A DNA stretch of 64,000 nt, taken from the NCBI RefSeq assembly GCF_014646115.1, contig NZ_BMMV01000011.1:1-64000 (forward strand), written 5' to 3'. Position 1 is the first letter of the stretch. Each line of letters begins with the position of its first letter. Origin of the DNA: Streptomyces camponoticapitis (GTDB lineage: Bacteria > Actinomycetota > Actinomycetes > Streptomycetales > Streptomycetaceae). The notes beneath the pieces were generated by a model, which saw only the letters and a program-made list of their open reading frames with translations, did no database searches and had not been told where the DNA came from. The position numbers were made by a program, and so were the translations under genes. Positions 1 through 7,854 of the stretch are shown here, one piece after another.

Positions 1-48
1 TACCAAGCCATGGTCACCCTCGCCTGCCTACAACTCTGGCTCCCATGA
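1..48 (+). CDS. C-terminal tail of a probable IS5-family transposase (partial)
   Basis: The window opens inside a reading frame that ends at a TGA at 46-48 and reads YQAMVTLACLQLWLP. Many IS5-family DDE transposases end in a similar way (a conserved Tyr, then a short hydrophobic helix ending in Trp-Leu), so the preferred reading is the end of an insertion-sequence transposase. Only 15 residues are visible and no catalytic residue or terminal inverted repeat can be checked, so a chance match is possible. The stop lies 57 nt before the helicase start. Confidence 0.35.
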   Translation, partial: YQAMVTLACLQLWLP

Positions 49-105
49 CTTTGCGGACAGGCCCTAGGCCCGGGCCGGAAACGCCCCAGGAAGGTTCTTC
101 ACCGA

Positions 106-1647
106 ATGACTCGCCCCGAACGCCCGGCCCGCGCACCCCGCCCGGCCGGTAAGCGACCGGTCCACTCCCGCGCCAAGAGCCCCGCAAAAGGCTCGGCGAA
201 GGCGCCGGTCCGCCGCGTCGCGCGCCCCCAGGAGTTCACGCTCCCGGAAACCATCACCCCGGCGCTGCCCGCCGTCGAGGCGTTCGACGAGCTCGACATG
301 CCCGCGGCACTGCTCAAGACCCTCACCTCCCTGGGTGTGACCGAGCCCTTCCCGATCCAGGGCGCCACCCTCCCGAACTCCCTCGCGGGCCGCGACATCC
401 TCGGCCGGGGCCGTACCGGATCCGGCAAGACCCTCGCCTTCGGCCTCGCGCTGCTGGCCCGCCTCGCCGGCCGTCGCGCCGAGCCGCGCGCGCCGTACGC
501 GATGGTGCTGGTACCCACCCGCGAGCTGGCGCAGCAGGTCACCGACGCCCTCACGCCCTACGCCACCGCGGTGAACCTGCGCATGGCCACCGTCGTCGGC
601 GGCCTGTCGATCAGCAAGCAGGCTGGGACGCTGCGCCGCGGCGCCGAAGTGCTCGTGGCGACACCCGGACGGCTCAAGGACCTCATCGAACGCGGCGACT
701 GCCGGCTGGACCAGGTCACCATCACCGTCCTCGACGAGGCCGACCAGATGGCCGACATGGGCTTCATGCCGCAGGTCACCGCGCTGCTCAAGCAGGTACG
801 GCCGGACGGCCAGCGGATGCTGTTCTCGGCGACGCTCGACAAGAACATCGACCGGCTCGTACGGCAGTACCTGACCGACCCCGTCGTGCACTCCGTCGAC
901 CCCTCCCAGGGCGCTGTCACGACGATGGAGCACCACGTCCTGTACGTCATGGACGAGACCGACAAGAAGGCGGTCACCATGCGGATCGCGGCCCGCGAGG
1001 GCCGGGTGCTGCTGTTCCTGGACACCAAGCGGTCGGTGGACCGGCTGGTCAAGCGGTTGCTGGCGAGCGGTGTACGGGCCTCCGGCCTGCACGGCGGCCG
1101 GTCCCAGCCGCAGCGCAACCGCACGCTCGACCAGTTCAAGACCGGTGAGGTGACGGTGCTCGTCGCGACGAACGTCGCGGCTCGCGGCATCCACGTCGAC
1201 GACCTCGACCTGGTCGTCAACGTGGACCCGCCCGTCGATCACAAGGACTATCTGCACCGCGGCGGACGCACCGCGCGCGCCGGTGAGTCGGGCAGCGTCG
1301 TGACGCTCGTACTGCCCGAGCAGAAGCGGGACATGACGCGGCTGATGTCGGACGCCGGCATCGCCCCGAGGACCACCAGCGTCAAGTCGACCGACGAGGA
1401 ACTGACGCGGCTGACCGGGGCGCGGGAGCCCTCCGGGGTCGCGATCACCATCGAGGTGCCGCAGCCCGTCGTACGGAAGCCGCAGAAGGCGCGCGCGTCG
1501 CGCCCGGCGCGGCGGACCAACGGCGCGGGCTCGGGCGGCGGGTCACGGCTGGGCGCGGCCGGCGGTTCCGGGCGCGGCAGCCGGGGCGGCCGTCGTGGCC
1601 GCCCGCCGGAGCGCGGCGCGGAGGGCGGCCGGCGCACCGCCGCGTAG
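106..1647 (+). CDS. DEAD-box ATP-dependent RNA helicase
   Basis: This 513-aa cytoplasmic protein should unwind or remodel RNA duplexes using ATP (RNA metabolism, ribosome assembly or cold adaptation). Superfamily 2 motifs appear in order: a Q-motif region near residue 80, the P-loop GRGRTGSGKT (about 100-109), PTRELAQQ, TPGR, the DEAD box (about 210-213), the SAT motif (about 240), VATNVAARGIHV and HRGGRTARAG (about 384). The last motif has Gly where most family members have Ile. The N-terminal about 45 residues and the C-terminal about 70 residues are Arg/Gly/Pro-rich and probably disordered RNA-binding tails. The ATG at 106 follows an AGGAAGG-like ribosome site. No operon partner is visible. 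Confidence 0.92.
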   Translation: MTRPERPARAPRPAGKRPVHSRAKSPAKGSAKAPVRRVARPQEFTLPETITPALPAVEAFDELDMPAALLKTLTSLGVTEPFPIQGATLPNSLAGRDILGRGRTGSGKTLAFGLALLARLAGRRAEPRAPYAMVLVPTRELAQQVTDALTPYATAVNLRMATVVGGLSISKQAGTLRRGAEVLVATPGRLKDLIERGDCRLDQVTITVLDEADQMADMGFMPQVTALLKQVRPDGQRMLFSATLDKNIDRLVRQYLTDPVVHSVDPSQGAVTTMEHHVLYVMDETDKKAVTMRIAAREGRVLLFLDTKRSVDRLVKRLLASGVRASGLHGGRSQPQRNRTLDQFKTGEVTVLVATNVAARGIHVDDLDLVVNVDPPVDHKDYLHRGGRTARAGESGSVVTLVLPEQKRDMTRLMSDAGIAPRTTSVKSTDEELTRLTGAREPSGVAITIEVPQPVVRKPQKARASRPARRTNGAGSGGGSRLGAAGGSGRGSRGGRRGRPPERGAEGGRRTAA

Positions 1648-1812
1648 CCGGCCCGGAGTCGTTCACCGGGGGCCGGAGAGGCAGTCAGCCTGTCCGGCCC
1701 CCGACGACAAACCGGCGACAACGGGCGGATGTCGTGCCCGTACCGACCGGTTAACTTCCCGAAAACTCCACGGACTTGGGATTGACGTGCCCATGTCTAC
1801 GCGCGTCATCAT

Positions 1813-2208
1813 GTGGGCATGCGAATCCCCCCACGAATCGCCCTCATCGGCGGCGCGGCCGCCCTCCTGTCCACCCTCCTCGTCGGCGGCACGGCGGCCG
1901 GAGCCGCCACGGCCGCCCCGCTCGCGGTCGGCGACATCTGCTACTCCGACCTGCCGTCCCAGGCGCACGACACCCTCGACCTGATCGACCAGGGCGGGCC
2001 GTTCCCGTACCCGCAGGACGGCGGGGTCTTCCAGAACCGCGAGGGCATCCTGCCTCAGGAGTCCACCGGCTACTACCACGAGTACACCGTCGAGACGCCG
2101 GGCTCCCCGGACCGCGGCGCGCGCCGCATCGTGACCGGCAACTCGCAGCAGGACTACTACACCGCCGACCACTACGAGTCCTTCGACCTCGTCGACCACG
2201 GCTGCTGA
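1813..2208 (+). CDS. Secreted guanyl-specific ribonuclease of the RNase Sa (N1/T1/barnase) family
   Basis: A 131-aa precursor of an extracellular RNase that cleaves RNA 3' of guanosine. The N-terminal about 35 residues form a Sec signal peptide (basic start, long hydrophobic stretch, Ala-rich end). The mature part follows RNase Sa almost residue for residue. The catalytic set is visible: Glu90 in YYHEYTV, Arg105 in the RGARRI segment and His120 in ADHY. Cys43 and the C-terminal Cys131 match the single disulfide of RNase Sa. The start is GTG at 1813; an in-frame ATG at 1819 is equally plausible and would only shorten the signal peptide. A barstar-type gene begins 43 nt downstream and would protect the cytoplasm. 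Confidence 0.93.
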   Translation: MGMRIPPRIALIGGAAALLSTLLVGGTAAGAATAAPLAVGDICYSDLPSQAHDTLDLIDQGGPFPYPQDGGVFQNREGILPQESTGYYHEYTVETPGSPDRGARRIVTGNSQQDYYTADHYESFDLVDHGC

Positions 2209-2251
2209 TCGCTCACCGTCCGCACCACGACCGACAGGTAGCCTCCGCCCC

Positions 2252-2638
2252 ATGACAGTTACGTATGTGATCCCCGGGGCGGAGGTCACCGGTCTCGAAC
2301 GCTTCTGGCAGGTGATCGGCGAAGCCGTGAACGGTCCGGACGGCTACTTCGGCCGTAATCTGGACGCCTTCGCGGACTGCCTCGGCGGCGGCTTCGGGAC
2401 GCCGGAGGACCGGGACTTCGTCATCGAGTGGCGCGACCACGAACTCTCCCGCCGCGCGCTCGGGCACGAGGAGACGGCCCGGCAGCTCCGGGGCCGGCTG
2501 GCACGCGTTCCCGAGGGCAACAGGGGCTTCGTCCAAGGACAGTTGGACGAAGCCGAAGCCGGCCGGGGCAGCACGGTCTTCGACTGGCTCACGGAGATCA
2601 TCGACGAGCGGGCGCCGGGCACCCTGCGGCTGCTCTGA
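2252..2638 (+). CDS. Barstar-family ribonuclease inhibitor
   Basis: A 128-aa cytoplasmic protein with the barstar fold signature: an early segment followed by GYFGRNLDAFADCLGG (about residues 28-43), the region in which barstar binds the RNase active site, then DRDFVIEWRDHE. It is longer than classical barstar (about 90 aa) because of extra residues towards the C-terminus. It lies 43 nt after the RNase Sa-type gene on the same strand, so the two probably form an enzyme/inhibitor unit. The intergenic gap is short enough for one transcript. Function as inhibitor of exactly this RNase is inferred from the adjacency and the family. Confidence 0.9.
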   Translation: MTVTYVIPGAEVTGLERFWQVIGEAVNGPDGYFGRNLDAFADCLGGGFGTPEDRDFVIEWRDHELSRRALGHEETARQLRGRLARVPEGNRGFVQGQLDEAEAGRGSTVFDWLTEIIDERAPGTLRLL

Positions 2639-2681
2639 ACCGTCGTCAGGTCCCCGGGGCCACTCGGCGGCCCCCGTTCAC

Positions 2682-4283
2682 TCACCGGCCGCGCGGCAGC
2701 AGGCCCTCCAGTCTTCGCCGGACCGCCGCGTCCGGCAGACCGCTCACCGCGGCGGCCGCCGTCTCACGCGCGTGACCGGCCACCCTCCCGTCGGCGAGCA
2801 TCCTGGCCAGCGCGTCCACCGCCCTCGGATCCTCCCGCGCCGCGAGTCCCCGCGCCGCCTCGGCCGCCGTGACCGCCACCGGATCCGTCAACCGCGCCGC
2901 CAGTGCCTCACGGATCCCGGGCGTGTCCGCGTCGGCCGCCGCAAGGGCCGTCGTCGCCCGCTCCCGCACCGGGTTGTCGATGTCGGCGCTGAGCGCGGTG
3001 AGCGCAGCGATCCCCTCCTCGTGGTCACCCGCCACCAGTCCGGCCAGCGCGGCGGTCACCCGGCGGCGTACCCCGGGGTCCGGATGCCCCGTGTGCCGCA
3101 GGATCTCGGGCAGGACGGCCGAATCGCCCTGCGCACCGAGCGCCGTCACGCACGCGCCGATCAGCTCCGGTGTCCGGGCCCGCGCGCACGACTCCCGCAG
3201 CGGCGGCAGCGCGCGGTCCGCGAACGGCCTCTCCCCGTCCGCCATGCCGAGCCCGGCCAGTACGTCGGCGGCGAAGGCGCGGCGCAGCGGATCGTCGCTC
3301 GCCAGCCAGGCGAGCGACGCCTGGAACGACTCCTCGTCGCCGCGCCGCCACAGCGCGGCCACCGGCTCCCGCCAGTCGTCCCGTTCGGGCACCCCGCACC
3401 GCAGCGCCCGCCCCGCCAGCTCCTCGAACGGCGCGGGCAGACCCAGGGACTCCTCCAGGACGGTGGTGATCGCCCCGTGCCCCGTCTGCCGCTCCAGGCT
3501 CGCGACGGGCACACCGTCCCTCAACGTCTCCACGACGACCGTCACCCCGCCGTCCTCCTCGATCCGGCGTACCACCGTCTCGTCGCCCTCACCGGCCATC
3601 GGCAGCAGCTCGGCGTGCAGTTCGTGCTCCACCGCCTCCGGCGCGGTCCACCGCCGGGCCTCGGCCAGCGCCTCCTCGCGCGCACCGGCGCCGTGCCGCA
3701 GCAGGGCCCGTACGGTCGACGGCGAGCCGCGCCGGGCGGCCGTCACCAGTGGCGGCTCGCCGTCGGGGACGCCGCCGCCGGGACCGGGGAGGTCGGGGTC
3801 CGCCCCGTGCGCCAGCAGCGCCTCCACCGTGGCCGCGTGGCCCTGCCCGACGGCCCAGGCGAGGGCCGTGAAGCCGTACGCCTCGCGCCGGTCGGGGAGC
3901 GCGCCCGCCGCCAGCAGGGCCAGCACCACCTCCGTATGACCGCCGCACGCGGCCCCGCACAGCGGCAGGTCACCGTCGCCGGGTCCGCTCGACCGCTCCG
4001 GGTCGGCGCCCGCCGCCAGCAGCAGCCGGACCGCGCCGGGTTCGTCGCTGACGGCCGCCGCGTAGAGCGCGCTCTGGCCGTCCTGATCGGTCGCCTCGGC
4101 GGTGACGCCGGAGCGCAGCAGAGTGACGACCGTGTCCTCCCGGCCCTCGTACACGGCCGCGAAAAGCGCGTCCGACGCGTCGTCGCGTCCGTCGTCGGGT
4201 GCGTCGTCCGGAGCCTCGTCCGGCGCGGCGCCGGGCGGGCTGCCGGGCGCGTCGTCGGAGTCCGCTGTCCGCTCGTTCGTCAT
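2682..4283 (-). CDS. Ankyrin-repeat plus HEAT-repeat protein
   Basis: A 533-aa cytoplasmic scaffold-type protein. After an acidic, Pro/Ala-rich N-terminus it has four or five ankyrin repeats (for example DGQSALYAAAVSDEPGAVRLLLAAGADP and GFTALAWAVGQGHAATVEALLAHGADP), a linker, and a C-terminal half of HEAT or armadillo-like repeats of alternating Ala/Leu-rich helices. There is no enzyme motif or membrane segment; a role in protein-protein interaction is all the sequence supports. The frame stays open further upstream, but the ATG at 4283 is preceded by GGTCGAGGG, a good ribosome site, and begins the natural sequence MTNERTADSDD. It lies 94 nt after the metallopeptidase-like gene, on the same strand. 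Confidence 0.85.
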   Translation of the reverse strand: MTNERTADSDDAPGSPPGAAPDEAPDDAPDDGRDDASDALFAAVYEGREDTVVTLLRSGVTAEATDQDGQSALYAAAVSDEPGAVRLLLAAGADPERSSGPGDGDLPLCGAACGGHTEVVLALLAAGALPDRREAYGFTALAWAVGQGHAATVEALLAHGADPDLPGPGGGVPDGEPPLVTAARRGSPSTVRALLRHGAGAREEALAEARRWTAPEAVEHELHAELLPMAGEGDETVVRRIEEDGGVTVVVETLRDGVPVASLERQTGHGAITTVLEESLGLPAPFEELAGRALRCGVPERDDWREPVAALWRRGDEESFQASLAWLASDDPLRRAFAADVLAGLGMADGERPFADRALPPLRESCARARTPELIGACVTALGAQGDSAVLPEILRHTGHPDPGVRRRVTAALAGLVAGDHEEGIAALTALSADIDNPVRERATTALAAADADTPGIREALAARLTDPVAVTAAEAARGLAAREDPRAVDALARMLADGRVAGHARETAAAAVSGLPDAAVRRRLEGLLPRGR

Positions 4284-4377
4284 CCCTCGACCTTCGCCCG
4301 GCGAGACCATTCCCGCCAAATCGATAAATCGACAGACTTCCTCCGGTGCGGTGAAGTCCCCTCGGTACAAAGGGAGT

Positions 4378-5286
4378 TCAGGTGTCGCAGTCGAGCACGG
4401 TGTGACAGAGCTGGCACCGCGCCCGCACCCGTCCCCGGACCGGCACGCGGATGCGCTGATGGCAGGTGGGACAGGGGAACGACACCCGCAGCCCGTCCGG
4501 CAGTGTTTCGAAGGCGTACGGGCGCCCGGCGTCCCCGGACTCGCCGGGGTGGTCGAGCGCGTAACGGCGCTCCTTGGCGTACCGGTGCCGGCCCGACCAC
4601 CCCGCCGTGGTCAGCGGCGGCTGCTGCTCGTCCCGCAGGGCCTGGGCCTTGCCCTTCGTGTACGCGGTGTAGCCCTGGGGGCTGGTGAACCAGATGGCCG
4701 GGTCCTCGTTGAACACGATGGCCCGCTTGGCCAGCACATAGCCGAACTCCTCCGGCGTCAGATAGCCGAGCTTCTGGCTGGAGTCCCGGTCCTCCCGGAA
4801 CGCGTCGAGGAGCAGCCAGCCCGCGCCCAGATACGTCGTCACGGTGTCGGTCAGGATCTCGTTGTCGCGGGTGCCGGGGAAGCTCAGCCCGAGCCGGTGC
4901 AGCAGGACATGGGTGATCTCGTGCGCGAGGGCGGCGCCGATGTCCCTGCGGTGCGTCCGGAAGCGGTCGTTGAGTTCGATGAAGTACTCCGGCCCGGCCG
5001 TCAGCTCGACACTCGCCGCGTGCTCCATCTCGCGGAAGCTGACGATCATCCGGGCGTCCGGCAGATGCAGCTGCTGGAGCAGCGCGCGGGCCACCCGCGC
5101 CACTCCGAGATGGAGGTCGTCGTCATCGGCGAAGGCGACGTCGGCGGGCGCGACGCTGGCGTCGTACTGCCGGATGCCGTCACCCGACATCCGCCGGTAC
5201 AGCGCGGTGATCGCGGCCCGCGCGGTCTCCAGATGCGGGTAGCCGTGTACGACCGGGCTGCCGTTCGTCGCGCCTCTGTCCGTCAC
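4378..5286 (-). CDS. HExxH zinc-metallopeptidase-like protein with C-terminal CxxC zinc ribbon
   Basis: A 302-aa protein with no signal peptide. A single HEITH motif (His122-Glu123-His126) with Glu143 seventeen residues further on gives a gluzincin-like zinc site. The last 35 residues hold CPTC (272-275) and CQLC (291-294), a four-Cys zinc ribbon. I do not recognise a named family. The sequence suggests a cytoplasmic metalloprotease, or a non-peptidase using the same fold. The start is GTG at 5286, preceded by GAAGGGGTAG. The 18-bp palindrome at 5303-5320 lies just upstream and may regulate it. The ankyrin/HEAT gene follows and may be a partner. Confidence 0.75.
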   Translation of the reverse strand: MTDRGATNGSPVVHGYPHLETARAAITALYRRMSGDGIRQYDASVAPADVAFADDDDLHLGVARVARALLQQLHLPDARMIVSFREMEHAASVELTAGPEYFIELNDRFRTHRRDIGAALAHEITHVLLHRLGLSFPGTRDNEILTDTVTTYLGAGWLLLDAFREDRDSSQKLGYLTPEEFGYVLAKRAIVFNEDPAIWFTSPQGYTAYTKGKAQALRDEQQPPLTTAGWSGRHRYAKERRYALDHPGESGDAGRPYAFETLPDGLRVSFPCPTCHQRIRVPVRGRVRARCQLCHTVLDCDT

Positions 5287-5302
5287 GCCACTACCCCTTC
5301 GT

Positions 5303-5320
5303 AGGACGGTCGACCGTCCT
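5303..5320. promoter_or_regulatory. Perfect 18-bp palindrome upstream of the metallopeptidase-like gene
   Basis: AGGACGGTCGACCGTCCT is a perfect inverted repeat with no spacer. It ends 17 nt upstream of the GTG start of the gene at 4378-5286. The form fits a dimeric repressor operator; in the transcript it could also form a short hairpin in front of the ribosome site. No regulator gene adjoins it. Confidence 0.5.
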
Positions 5321-5461
5321 CAACTGTACGGCGGTGAGCCCCGTAGGGGCGTGGGCCGCGGGGGTGCGGGCGTGTGGTCCGCCGACCGGTCGACGGACTC
5401 CCCGCGCCGGTCCCCGGACGCCGCCGGAGGTCCGACCGTTCGGTTGGCTGAAACCTGCATC

Positions 5462-5491
5462 TTGTGCCACGGCTGATTTCCTCCCCATAAT
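5462..5491 (+). promoter_or_regulatory. Probable promoter of the first trypsin-like protease gene
   Basis: TTGTGC (5462-5467) and CATAAT (5486-5491) are separated by 18 nt, a good match to a vegetative sigma-70-type promoter. The same arrangement, TTGTGG-N18-GATAAT, precedes the paralogous gene, inside a shared block (5432-5503 against 6692-6763) containing CCGACCGTTCGGTTGG. Transcription would start near 5498 and leave a leader of about 170 nt. Apart from this and the palindrome at 5303-5320, I see nothing definable in the gene-free stretch 5287-5668. Confidence 0.6.
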
Positions 5492-5668
5492 CCGGATCAC
5501 GCTGTGGCGGGCGGACGCGGGCGACCTCGTTGTCTCACCGGTCGTCGGTCGGCTCCGCCATGCGTACGGCACCCCCACGTGCTGAGCGTCATCCGTACAC
5601 AGCTTCACGCACGACAGCCCCACGCAAGACAACCAAATGCACTGTTTCCCCCCACGAAAGGCAGTCAG

Positions 5669-6451
5669 TTGAGCTTCCTGCGTGCCCTCAAGAGATGTGC
5701 CGTCGTCGGCGCGGTCGTCCTCGCCGGTGTCAGCCTGCAGCCCGCATCCGCGTCCGCCGCCCCCACTCCGGCCCCGCCGGTCGTCGGCGGCACCCCCGCC
5801 GAGCAGGGTGAGTTCCCCTTCATGGTCCGCCTCTCCATGGGCTGCGGCGGCGCGCTCTACGAGCAGGACATCGTCCTGACCGCCGCCCACTGCGTGGACG
5901 GCTCCGGGCCCAACACCGGCATCACCGCCACGGCGGGCGTCGTGGACCTGGAGAGCCCGGACGCCGTCGAGGTCAACTCCACCGAGGTCCTCCAGGCCCC
6001 CGGCTACAACGGCACCGGCAAGGACTGGGCGCTGATCAAGCTCGCCCAGCCGATCGACCTGCCGACGCTCGACATAGCGACCGACGACAGCTTCAACAGC
6101 GGCGACTTCACCGTCGCCGGCTGGGGCGCCGCGACCGAGGGCGGTGGCCAGCAGCGTTACATGCTGAAGGCCGGCGTGCCGTTCGTCTCCGACGCGGACT
6201 GCGAGGGCGCGTACGGCAGCAGCCTCGTCCCGTCCGAGGAGATCTGCGCCGGCTTCATCGAGGAGGGTGGCGTCGACACCTGCCAGGGCGACTCCGGCGG
6301 CCCGATGTTCCGTGACAACGGCGCGGGCGGCTGGATCCAGGTCGGCATCGTGAGCTGGGGCCAGGGCTGCGCGCAGCCGGGCTTCCCGGGCGTCTACACC
6401 GAGGTGTCCACCTTCGCCGCCGACATCCAGTCGGCAGCGGCGGGTCTCTGA
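5669..6451 (+). CDS. Secreted trypsin-like serine protease (S1 family), first copy
   Basis: A 260-aa secreted protease close to Streptomyces griseus trypsin. A signal peptide (about residues 1-30) and a short propeptide precede the mature N-terminus VVGG (38-41). The catalytic triad is His74 (TAAHC), Asp119 (KDWALIKL) and Ser209 (GDSGGP). Asp203 at the base of the S1 pocket predicts cleavage after Arg or Lys. The start is TTG at 5669, seven nt after AAAGG; the paralogue downstream uses a TTG at the same place after the same GAAAGG site, which settles the choice over an upstream in-frame extension. Compared with the second copy it is more acidic around residues 95-105 and 134-145. A strong terminator follows. 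Confidence 0.95.
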   Translation: MSFLRALKRCAVVGAVVLAGVSLQPASASAAPTPAPPVVGGTPAEQGEFPFMVRLSMGCGGALYEQDIVLTAAHCVDGSGPNTGITATAGVVDLESPDAVEVNSTEVLQAPGYNGTGKDWALIKLAQPIDLPTLDIATDDSFNSGDFTVAGWGAATEGGGQQRYMLKAGVPFVSDADCEGAYGSSLVPSEEICAGFIEEGGVDTCQGDSGGPMFRDNGAGGWIQVGIVSWGQGCAQPGFPGVYTEVSTFAADIQSAAAGL

Positions 6452-6519
6452 CGGACGGATCGTCAGGCGCGGCACGCCATGCGGTAGGCGTGTGACGCGC
6501 GTGAGGTGACACGAACGAG

Positions 6520-6561
6520 GAGGGGCGGGTTCCGGACCAGTTGGTCCGGACCCCGCCCCTC
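6520..6561 (+). terminator. Rho-independent terminator after the first protease gene
   Basis: A roughly 20-bp hairpin: GAGGGGCGGGTTCCGGACCA pairs with the facing arm ending in CCCGCCCCTC with one mismatch and a minimal loop, followed by the T-rich TCTCTTGTTTCTCCC. It separates the two duplicated protease genes. The remainder of the gene-free stretch 6452-6855 holds the second promoter and nothing else I can define. Confidence 0.85.
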
Positions 6562-6721
6562 TCTCTTGTTTCTCCCGTTTCCTTCGGTCGCATGGCTTTC
6601 GTCCGTGTGGGCGCAGTGTCGGCGGACGCGCGCGCGGCGACCGGTGGTCTGGGCGGGTTCCGGTGTTCGGTGGCCGGACGGCGACCGGAGGCCGACCGTT
6701 CGGTTGGCCGAGATCCGTATC

Positions 6722-6751
6722 TTGTGGGGCCGCTCCTGCCCTCCGGATAAT
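6722..6751 (+). promoter_or_regulatory. Probable promoter of the second trypsin-like protease gene
   Basis: TTGTGG (6722-6727) and GATAAT (6746-6751) with an 18-nt spacer match the promoter of the first copy in sequence and spacing. A start near 6758 would give a leader of about 98 nt. In S. griseus the trypsin gene depends on the A-factor/AdpA cascade; whether that holds here cannot be read from the sequence. Confidence 0.6.
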
Positions 6752-6855
6752 CCGGATCGCGTTCCTGTCGGGCTCATGCCAACGGCGCGCAACGCGCGTC
6801 GACCCGTGTGCCATGACAGGAGCAAATCCCTCAAGCCCCCACGAAAGGCAGACCG

Positions 6856-7668
6856 TTGAGCATTCAGGGTGTCCTCAAGAGATGCATCGCTGCCGGCGCT
6901 GTCATGCTCGCCGCCATCAGCCTCCAGACCACCTCCGCCTCCGCCGCGCCCGTGCCGGACGCGCCCAAGACGCAGGCCGCCGCCCCCCTCGCGCCGCCCG
7001 TCGTCGGCGGCACCCGCGCCGCCCAGGGCGAGTTCCCCTTCATGGTCCGCCTCTCGATGGGCTGTGGTGGCTCGCTGTACTCGTCCACCGTCGTGCTGAC
7101 GGCCGCCCACTGTGTGAGCGGATCGGGCAACAACACCAGCATCACCGCCACCGCGGGCGTCGTGGACCTCCAGAGCACCAGCGCCATCAAGGTCCGTTCC
7201 ACCAAGGTCCTCCAGGCCCCCGGCTACAACGGCACCGGCAAGGACTGGGCGCTGATCAAGCTCGCCCAGCCGATCAACCTGCCGACCCTGAAGATCGCCA
7301 CCACCACCGCCTACAACAACGGCAACTTCACCGTCGCCGGCTGGGGAGCGGCCCGTGAGGGCGGCGCCCAGCAGCGCTACCTCCTCAAGGCCACCGTCCC
7401 GTTCGTCTCCGACGCCAGCTGCAACTCGTCGTACGGCGGCCAGATCATCGCCGGCGAGGAGATCTGCGCCGGATTCGCGGCCGGTGGCACGGACACCTGC
7501 CAGGGTGACTCCGGCGGCCCGATGTTCCGCAAGGACAACGCCGGCGCCTTCATCCAGGTCGGCATCGTGAGCTGGGGCAACGGCTGCGCCCGGCCCAACT
7601 ACCCCGGTGTCTACACCGAGGTCTCCACCTTCGCCTCCGCCATCGCGTCGGCCGCGGCCACTCTCTGA
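6856..7668 (+). CDS. sprT: Secreted trypsin (S1 family), second copy, Streptomyces griseus trypsin type
   Basis: A 270-aa precursor with a signal peptide (about 1-31), a propeptide about ten residues longer than in the first copy, and mature VVGG at 49-52. His85, Asp130 and Ser219 form the triad and Asp213 gives trypsin-like specificity. The mature chain (for example QGEFPFMVRLSMGCGGSLY and APGYNGTGKDWALIKLAQP) is nearly that of S. griseus trypsin. The TTG start at 6856 lies seven nt after GAAAGG. It is the tandem paralogue of the gene at 5669 and has its own promoter, so the pair can be expressed independently. Only weak GC-rich hairpins follow it. Confidence 0.95.
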   Translation: MSIQGVLKRCIAAGAVMLAAISLQTTSASAAPVPDAPKTQAAAPLAPPVVGGTRAAQGEFPFMVRLSMGCGGSLYSSTVVLTAAHCVSGSGNNTSITATAGVVDLQSTSAIKVRSTKVLQAPGYNGTGKDWALIKLAQPINLPTLKIATTTAYNNGNFTVAGWGAAREGGAQQRYLLKATVPFVSDASCNSSYGGQIIAGEEICAGFAAGGTDTCQGDSGGPMFRKDNAGAFIQVGIVSWGNGCARPNYPGVYTEVSTFASAIASAAATL

Positions 7669-7854
7669 TCCCCTCCGGGCTCTCTGATCCGAGCTGATCC
7701 GACCCCGTAGAGCGCCCGGCCCCGAGGGCGGGGCAGGTCAGCACACGCCGCCGGCGCGTTAGTTCAAGACCTGTCCCGCCTTTGTCCATGGGCGCACCCG
7801 CTCCCCGCGACGCAAATTGACGTGCACGGAACACCGTGGACGAAGAGGAGCGAC

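Noticed and set aside
2772..4688. 638-aa open frame on the plus strand opposite the ankyrin/HEAT gene
   Set aside because: Arg/Pro-rich composition with no motif; it mirrors the codon bias of the minus-strand genes, a common artefact in high-GC DNA.
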